A DNA stretch of 64,000 nt from Muraenolepis orangiensis (Eukaryota > Chordata > Actinopteri > Gadiformes > Muraenolepididae): NCBI GenBank assembly GCA_027704905.1, contig JANIIK010000514.1, forward strand, positions 30,001 to 94,000. Reading direction: 5' to 3'. The notes under the pieces are model-generated. The model did not search any database and was not told the origin of the DNA. It was given only the letters and a program-made list of their open reading frames with translations. The stretch's first letter is position 1. The number at the start of each line of letters is the position of its first letter. Positions 57,525 to 64,000 of this stretch are shown in pieces. A program made the translations under genes and the position numbers.

Positions 57525-57663
57525 CATACATTTATGACTTTCTAATAACTGTTGTCTAAATGTTCAACGGAAGATCTTACAATATATTTCGGGTAATGTT
57601 CAATGGCAGATCTTACATTCAATTTGGCAAGAATAAGCCACCCACTCCAATACAGCCAATTCT

Positions 57664-57734
57664 TCCCTGGTGGTCTAGTGGTTAGGATTCGGCGCTCCCA
57701 CCGCTGCGGCCCGGGTCGATTCCCGGTCAGGGAA
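57664..57734 (+). pseudogene. tRNA-Glu body with CCC anticodon, 71 nt
   Basis: 2553-bp duplicate of 55111, with the same CTCCCAC loop, the same T-loop loss and the same downstream GGGAAGATAC. Confidence 0.75.
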
Positions 57735-58063
57735 GATACATTTATGACTTTCTAATAACTGTTGTCTAAATGTTCAACGGAAGATCTTACAATATATTTC
57801 GGGTAATGTTCAATGACAGATCTTACATTATATTAGGCAAGAATATGCCACCCACTCCAATTCAGCCAACTCTTCCCTAGTGGTCTAGTGGTTAGGATTC
57901 GGGTTCGATTCCCGGTCAGGGAACATACATTTATGACTTTCTAATAACTGTTGTCTAAATGTTCAACGGAAGATCTTACAATAAATTACACCCTCATGTT
58001 CAATGGCAGATATTACATTCAATTAGGCAAGAATATGCCACCCACTCCAATACAGCCAATGCT

Positions 58064-58114
58064 TCCCTGGTGGTCTAGTGGTTAGGATTCGGCGTTCGAT
58101 TCCTGTTCAGGTAA
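58064..58114 (+). pseudogene. Deleted tRNA-Glu, 51 nt, TTCGATTCCTG class
   Basis: Example of a second truncated class. The 5' half is normal to ATTCGGC, then runs straight into GTTCGATTCCTGTTCAGGTAA. The A box remains, the B box becomes CGTTCGATTCC, and the T stem and acceptor are broken. Repeated throughout 2-62 kb. Confidence 0.82.
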
Positions 58115-58236
58115 CATACATTTAAGACTTTCTAATAACTTGTCTAAATGTTCAATGGAAGATCTTACAATAAATTACGCCCTCCTTACATTCAATTTGG
58201 CAAGAATAAGCCACCCACTCCAATACAGCCAATTCT

Positions 58237-58308
58237 TCCCTGGTGGTCTAGTGGTTAGGATTCGGCGCTCTCACCGCCGCGGCCCGGGTTCGATTCCCGG
58301 TCAGGGAA
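58237..58308 (+). tRNA. tRNA-Glu(CTC), perfect consensus
   Basis: 72 of 72 nt. It follows a fused spacer (CGCCCTCCTTACATTC), as at 55684 and 60408. Confidence 0.96.
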
Positions 58309-58447
58309 CATACATTTATGACTTTCTAATAACTGTTGTCTAAATGTTCAACGGAAGATCTTACAATATATTTCGGGTAATGTTCAATGGCAGATCTTAC
58401 ATTCAATTAGGCAAGAATAAGCCACCCACTCCAATACAGCCAATTCT

Positions 58448-58519
58448 TCCCTGGTGGTCTAGTGGTTAGGATTCGGCGCTCTCACCGCTGCGGCCCGGGT
58501 TCGATTCCCGGTCAGGGAA
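58448..58519 (+). tRNA. tRNA-Glu(CTC), one G·U in anticodon stem
   Basis: Same tRNA as 55684, located 211 bp after the perfect copy at 58237. Confidence 0.9.
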
Positions 58520-59034
58520 CATACATTTATGACTTTCTAATAACTGTTGTCTAAATGTTCAACGGAAGATCTTACAATATATTTCGGGTAATGTTCAATG
58601 GCAGATCTTACATTCTATTAGGCAAGAATAAGCCACCCACTCCAATTCAGCCAACTCTTCCTGTGTCTAGTGGTTAGGATTCGGGTTCGATTCCCGGTCA
58701 GGGAACATACATTTATGACTTTCTAATAACTGTTGTCTAAATGTTCAACGGAAGATCTTACAATATATTTCGGGTAATGTTCAATGGCAGATCTTACATT
58801 CAATTTGGCAAGAATAAGCCACCCACTCCAATACAGCCAATTCTTCCCTGGTGGTCTAGTGGTTAGGATTCGGGTTCGATTCCCGGTCAGGTAACATACA
58901 TTTATGACTTTCTAATAACTGTTGTCTAAATGTTCAACGGAAGATCTTACAATAAATTACACCCTCATGTTCAATGGCAGATATTACATTCAATTAGGAA
59001 AGAATAAGCCACCCACTCCAATACAGCAAAAGCT

Positions 59035-59106
59035 TCCCTGGTGGTCTAGTGGTTAGGATTCGGCGCTCTCACCGCCGCGGCCCGGGTTCGATTCCCGGTC
59101 AGGGAA
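59035..59106 (+). tRNA. tRNA-Glu(CTC), perfect consensus
   Basis: 72 of 72 nt. It shares the upstream CAGCAAAAGC with 54312 and 62189, identifying the three as copies of one module. Confidence 0.96.
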
Positions 59107-59623
59107 CATACATTTATGACTTTCTAATAACTGTTGTCTAAATGTTCAACGGAAGATCTTACAATATATTTCGGGTAATGTTCAATGGCAGATCTTACAT
59201 TCAATTAGGCAAGAATAAGCCACCCACTCCAATACAGCCAATTCTTCCCTGGTGGTCTAGTGGTTAGGATTCGGGTTCGATTCCCGGTCAGGTAACATAC
59301 ATTTATGACTTTCTAATAACTGTTGTCTAAATGTTCAACGGAAGATCTTACAATATATTTCGGGTAATGTTCAATGGCAGATCTTACATTCTATTAGGCA
59401 AGAATAAGCCACCCACTCCAATTCAGCCAACTCTTCCCTAGTGGTCTAGTGGTTAGGATTCGGGTTCGATTCCCGGTCAGGGGACATACATTTATGACTT
59501 TCTAATAACTGTTGTCTAAATGTTCAACGGAAGATCTTACAATATATTTCGGGTAATGTTCAATGGCAGATCTTACATTCAATTTGGCAAGAATAAGCCA
59601 CCCACTCCAATACAGCCAATTCT

Positions 59624-59695
59624 TCCCTGGTGGTGTAGTGGTTAGGATTCGGCGCTCTCACCGCCGCGGCCCGGGTTCGATTCCCGGTCGGGGAA
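59624..59695 (+). tRNA. tRNA-Glu(CTC), D-arm variant
   Basis: GGTGTAGTGG in place of GGTCTAGTGG alters a D-stem and A-box base. The acceptor end TCGGGGAA pairs by wobble. The anticodon and T arms are perfect. Confidence 0.72.
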
Positions 59696-59834
59696 CATAC
59701 ATTTATGACTTTCTAATAACTGTTGTCTAAATGTTCAACGGAAGATCTTACAATATATTTCGGGTAATGTTCAATGGCAGATCTTACATTCAATTTGGCA
59801 AGAATAAGCCACCCACTCCAATACAGCCAATTCT

Positions 59835-59905
59835 TCCCTGGTGGTCTAGTGGTTAGGATTCGGCGCTCCCACCGCTGCGGCCCGGGTCGATTCCCGGTCA
59901 GGGAA
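59835..59905 (+). pseudogene. tRNA-Glu body with CCC anticodon, 71 nt
   Basis: Third copy of the CCC variant, identical in all diagnostic positions. Confidence 0.75.
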
Positions 59906-60407
59906 GATACATTTATGACTTTCTAATAACTGTTGTCTAAATGTTCAACGGAAGATCTTACAATATATTTCGGGTAATGTTCAATGACAGATCTTACATT
60001 ATATTAGGCAAGAATATGCCACCCACTCCAATTCAGCCAACTCTTCCCTAGTGGTCTAGTGGTTAGGATTCGGGTTCGATTCCCGGTCAGGGAACATACA
60101 TTTATGACTTTCTAATAACTGTTGTCTACATGTTCAACGGAAGATCTTACAATAAATTACACCCTCATGTTCAATGGCAGATATTACATTCAATTAGGCA
60201 AGAATATGCCACCCACTCCAATACAGCCAATGCTTCCCTGGTGGTCTAGTGGTTAGGATTCGGCGTTCGATTCCTGTTCAGGTAACATACATTTAAGACT
60301 TTCTAATAACTTGTCTAAATGTTCAATGGAAGATCTTACAATAAATTACGCCCTCCTTACATTCAATTTGGCAAGAATAAGCCACCCACTCCAATACAGC
60401 CAATTCT

Positions 60408-60479
60408 TCCCTGGTGGTCTAGTGGTTAGGATTCGGCGCTCTCACCGCCGCGGCCCGGGTTCGATTCCCCGTCGGGGAA
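60408..60479 (+). tRNA. tRNA-Glu(CTC), T-stem mismatch
   Basis: The T arm ends TTCCCCGTCGGGGAA, giving one T-stem mismatch and one acceptor wobble. The anticodon arm and A box are perfect. Confidence 0.7.
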
Positions 60480-60618
60480 CATACATTTATGACTTTCTAA
60501 TAACTGTTGTCTAAATGTTCAACGGAAGATCTTACAATATATTTCGGGTAATGTTCAATGGCAGATCTTACATTCAATTAGGCAAGAATAAGCCACCCAC
60601 TCCAATACAGCCAATTCT

Positions 60619-60690
60619 TCCCTGGTGGTCTAGTGGTTAGGATTCGGCGCTCTCACCGCTGCGGCCCGGGTTCGATTCCCGGTCAGGGAA
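60619..60690 (+). tRNA. tRNA-Glu(CTC), one G·U in anticodon stem
   Basis: Same as 58448. Confidence 0.9.
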
Positions 60691-60829
60691 CATACATTTA
60701 TGACTTTCTAATAACTGTTGTCTAAATGTTCAACGGAAGATCTTACAATATATTTCGGGTAATGTTCATTGGCAGATCTTACATTCAATTAGGCAAGAAT
60801 ATGCCACCCACTCCATTACAGCCAATTCT

Positions 60830-60901
60830 TCCCTGGTGGTCTAGTGGTTAGGATTCGGCGCTCTCACCGCTGCGGCCCGGGTTCGATTCCCGGTCAGGGA
60901 A
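60830..60901 (+). tRNA. tRNA-Glu(CTC), one G·U in anticodon stem
   Basis: Same tRNA as 55895, in the matching spacer background (AATATGCC, CCATTACAGCC). Confidence 0.9.
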
Positions 60902-61980
60902 CATACATTTATGACTTTCTAATAACTGTTGTCTAAATGTTCAACGGAAGATCTTACAATATATTTCGGGTAATGTTCATTGGCAGATCTTACATTATAT
61001 TAGGCAAGAATAAGCCACCCACTCCAATTCAGCGAACTCTTCCCTAGTGGTCTAGTGGTTAGGATTCGGGTTCGATTCCCGGTCAGGGAACATACATTTA
61101 TGACTTTCTAATAACTGTTGTTTAAATGTTCAACGGAAGATCTTACAATATATTTCGGGTAATGTTCAATGGCAGATCTTACATTCTATTAGGCAAGAAT
61201 AAGCCACCCACTCCAATTCAGCCAACTGTTCCCTAGTGGTCTAGTGGTTAGGATTCGGGTTTGATTCCCGGTCAGGGAACATACATTTATGACTTTCTAA
61301 TAACTGTTGTCTAAATGTTCAACGGAAGATCTTACAATAAATTACACCCTCATGTTCAATGGCAGATATTACATTAAATTAGGAAAGAATAAGCCACCCA
61401 CTCCAATACAGCCAATGCTTCCCTGCTGGTCTAGTGGTTAGGATTTGATTCCCGGTCAGGGAACATACATTTATGACTTTCTAATAACTGTTGTCTAAAT
61501 GTTCAACGGAAGATCTTACAATATATTTCGGGTAATGTTCAATGGCAGATCTTACATTCTATCAGGCAAGAATAAGCCACCCACTCCAATTCAGCCAAGT
61601 CTTCCCTAGTGGTCTAGTGGTTAGGATTCGGGTTCGATTCCCGGTCAGGGAACATACATTTATGACTTTCTAATAACTGTTGTCTAAATGTTCAACGGAA
61701 GATCTTACAATAAATTACACCCTCATGTTCAATGGCAGATATTACATTCAATTAGGCAAGAATAAGCCACCCACTCCAATACAGCCAATGCTTCCCTGGT
61801 GGTCTAGTGGTTAGGATTCGGCGTTCGATTCCTGTTCAGGTAACATACATTTAAGACTTTCTAATAACTTGTCTAAATGTTCAATGGAAGATCTTACAAT
61901 AAATTACACCCTCATGTTCAATGGCAGATATTACATTCAATTAGGCAAGAATAAGCCACCCACTCCATTAAGCCAATGCT

Positions 61981-62048
61981 TTTCTGGTGGTCTAGTGGTT
62001 AGGATTCGGCGTTCGATTCCTGTCCTGTCCTCATTCCCGGTCAGGGAA
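61981..62048 (+). pseudogene. Deleted tRNA-Glu, 68 nt, TCCTG-repeat class
   Basis: Example of a third class. After ATTCGGCGTTCGATTCC comes TGTCCTGTCCTCATT and then a normal CCCGGTCAGGGAA end. No anticodon arm is present. The acceptor 5' strand is TTTCTGG. It always follows the CCATTAAGCC spacer variant in the 11-62 kb region. Confidence 0.8.
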
Positions 62049-62188
62049 CATACATTTAAGACTTTCTAATAACTGTTGTCTAAATGTTCAACGGAAGATC
62101 TTACAATAAATTACACCCTCATGTTCAATGGCAGATATTACATTCAATTAGGAAAGAATAAGCCACCCACTCCAATACAGCAAAAGCT

Positions 62189-62260
62189 TCCCTGGTGGTC
62201 TAGTGGTTAGGATTCGGCGCTCTCACCGCCGCGGCCCGGGTTCGATTCCCGGTCAGGGAA
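62189..62260 (+). tRNA. tRNA-Glu(CTC), perfect consensus
   Basis: 72 of 72 nt; 3154-bp duplicate of 59035. Confidence 0.96.
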
Positions 62261-62777
62261 CATACATTTATGACTTTCTAATAACTGTTGTCTAAATGTT
62301 CAACGGAAGATCTTACAATATATTTCGGGTAATGTTCAATGGCAGATCTTACATTCAATTAGGCAAGAATAAGCCACCCACTCCAATACAGCCAATTCTT
62401 CCCTGGTGGTCTAGTGGTTAGGATTCGGGTTCGATTCCCGGTCAGGTAACATACATTTATGACTTTCTAATAACTGTTGTCTAAATGTTCAACGGAAGAT
62501 CTTACAATATATTTCGGGTAATGTTCAATGGCAGATCTTACATTCTATTAGGCAAGAATAAGCCACCCACTCCAATTCAGCCAACTCTTCCCTAGTGGTC
62601 TAGTGGTTAGGATTCGGGTTCGATTCCCGGTCAGGGGACATACATTTATGACTTTCTAATAACTGTTGTCTAAATGTTCAACGGAAGATCTTACAATATA
62701 TTTCGGGTAATGTTCAATGGCAGATCTTACATTCAATTTGGCAAGAATAAGCCACCCACTCCAATACAGCCAATTCT

Positions 62778-62849
62778 TCCCTGGTGGTGTAGTGGTTAGG
62801 ATTCGGCGCTCTCACCGCCGCGGCCCGGGTTCGATTCCCGGTCGGGGAA
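62778..62849 (+). tRNA. tRNA-Glu(CTC), D-arm variant
   Basis: 3154-bp duplicate of 59624 (GGTGTAGTGG and TCGGGGAA). Confidence 0.72.
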
Positions 62850-62988
62850 CATACATTTATGACTTTCTAATAACTGTTGTCTAAATGTTCAACGGAAGAT
62901 CTTACAATATATTTCGGGTAATGTTCAATGGCAGATCTTACATTCAATTTGGCAAGAATAAGCCACCCACTCCAATACAGCCAATTCT

Positions 62989-63059
62989 TCCCTGGTGGTC
63001 TAGTGGTTAGGATTCGGCGCTCCCACCGCTGCGGCCCGGGTCGATTCCCGGTCAGGGAA
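62989..63059 (+). pseudogene. tRNA-Glu body with CCC anticodon, 71 nt
   Basis: Fourth copy of the CCC variant; 3154-bp duplicate of 59835. Confidence 0.75.
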
Positions 63060-63561
63060 GATACATTTATGACTTTCTAATAACTGTTGTCTAAATGTTC
63101 AACGGAAGATCTTACAATATATTTCGGGTAATGTTCAATGACAGATCTTACATTATATTAGGCAAGAATATGCCACCCACTCCAATTCAGCCAACTCTTC
63201 CCTAGTGGTCTAGTGGTTAGGATTCGGGTTCGATTCCCGGTCAGGGAACATACATTTATGACTTTCTAATAACTGTTGTCTACATGTTCAACGGAAGATC
63301 TTACAATAAATTACACCCTCATGTTCAATGGCAGATATTACATTCAATTAGGCAAGAATATGCCACCCACTCCAATACAGCCAATGCTTCCCTGGTGGTC
63401 TAGTGGTTAGGATTCGGCGTTCGATTCCTGTTCAGGTAACATACATTTAAGACTTTCTAATAACTTGTCTAAATGTTCAATGGAAGATCTTACAATAAAT
63501 TACGCCCTCCTTACATTCAATTTGGCAAGAATAAGCCACCCACTCCAATACAGCCAATTCT

Positions 63562-63633
63562 TCCCTGGTGGTCTAGTGGTTAGGATTCGGCGCTCTCACC
63601 GCCGCGGCCCGGGTTCGATTCCCCGTCGGGGAA
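63562..63633 (+). tRNA. tRNA-Glu(CTC), T-stem mismatch
   Basis: 3154-bp duplicate of 60408. Confidence 0.7.
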
Positions 63634-63772
63634 CATACATTTATGACTTTCTAATAACTGTTGTCTAAATGTTCAACGGAAGATCTTACAATATATTTCG
63701 GGTAATGTTCAATGGCAGATCTTACATTCAATTAGGCAAGAATAAGCCACCCACTCCAATACAGCCAATTCT

Positions 63773-63852
63773 TCCCTGGTGGTCTGGTGGTCTAGTGGTT
63801 AGGATTCGGCGCTCTCACCGCTGCGGCCCGGGTTCGATTCCCGGTCAGGGAA
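63773..63852 (+). pseudogene. tRNA-Glu(CTC) with 8-nt D-arm duplication, 80 nt
   Basis: The 5' part reads GGTGGTCTGGTGGTCTAG, so eight bases are duplicated between the acceptor and D arm. Everything 3' of it matches the wobble copy at 60619. The duplication would disrupt folding unless the second GGTGGTCT is used with a different 5' end. Confidence 0.7.
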
Positions 63853-63990
63853 CATACATTTATGACTTTCTAATAACTGTTGTCTAAATGTTCAACGGAA
63901 GATCTTACAATATATTTCGGGTAATGTTCATTGGCAGATCTTACATTCAATTAGGCAAGAATATGCCACCCACTCCATACAGCCAATTCT

Positions 63991-64000
63991 TCCCTGGTGG
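63991..64000 (+). pseudogene. tRNA-Glu 5' end, cut by window end
   Basis: TCCCTGGTGG begins another unit that continues beyond the window. Confidence 0.8.

Larger units (their letters stand above)
54190..64000 (+). repeat. Right array block with the best-preserved tRNA-Glu copies
   Basis: A module containing a perfect copy, a D-arm variant, a CCC-anticodon variant and a good copy recurs. The CCC variant lies at 55111, 57664, 59835 and 62989, giving offsets of 2553, 2171 and 3154 bp. The perfect copies at 54312, 59035 and 62189 show offsets of 4723 and 3154 bp. Deleted 50-nt units remain interspersed. The array runs off the right edge of the window. Confidence 0.9.

Noticed and set aside
1..64000. 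CRISPR array
   Set aside because: The repeats are regularly spaced, but the 'spacers' are conserved across the array instead of unique, and the repeated segment is a tRNA gene. No cas genes are present.
1..64000. A prokaryotic or phage tRNA island
   Set aside because: The tRNA matches the eukaryotic nuclear type with A and B boxes and no encoded CCA, and the window has spliceosomal-type introns and a fish-type SINE.

Overview
This window looks like eukaryotic, most likely teleost fish, DNA. About 55 of its 64 kb is one head-to-tail array of a tRNA-Glu(CTC) unit, all on the + strand. The best copies match the standard vertebrate nuclear tRNA-Glu-CTC sequence over all 72 nt, as I know it from memory. 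The fish assignment rests on a nested tRNA-derived SINE with a tail common in fish genomes, a CACTG-ended DNA transposon, and an intron-containing gene fragment that resembles a protein family abundant in fish. No bacterial-style genes, operons or CRISPR arrays are present.

The array unit is a tRNA-Glu (72 nt) or a deleted derivative of it (about 30 to 82 nt), followed by a spacer of about 139-140 bp. Full units are therefore about 211 bp and the commonest deleted units about 189 bp. By length I estimate about 285 units. About 75 keep the anticodon arm and are listed singly; six of these match the consensus exactly (54312, 56864, 57453, 58237, 59035, 62189). The rest fall into a few recurring deletion classes, described through example copies and by region. 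Units are organised into higher-order repeats with offsets of about 1980, 3181, 1949, 4268, 2553, 2171, 4723 and 3154 bp. The left 30 kb is richest in decayed and deleted copies; the right 10 kb holds all the perfect copies.

The array is broken twice, at 29103-33481 and 35850-40220, by near-identical copies of a 4.4 kb element. Each has 16-bp terminal inverted repeats starting CACTG and a 2-bp TG target duplication, as in EnSpm/CACTA-like transposons. Both copies have the same array flanks, so one insertion was later copied as part of a duplication of about 5 kb at an offset of 6747 bp. The element carries no transposase that I can see. It contains an AT-rich left end, a fragment resembling a hAT terminus, G-rich and C-rich tracts, a 35-bp minisatellite, a tRNA-derived SINE, a multi-exon fragment of a host-like gene (a C2H2 zinc-finger exon, a frame-broken exon, and three phase-0 exons ending in a stop), a long inverted repeat over the stop codon, and palindromic subterminal repeats.

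The many 60-98 codon open frames in the array are translations of the tRNA plus spacer and are not genes. The points most worth a second look are the deletion of the anticodon arm with Pol III promoter boxes kept, the absence of a T4 terminator just downstream of the tRNAs, a fourfold-repeated variant with a CCC anticodon, a C56U subfamily, and the gene-carrying CACTG element.
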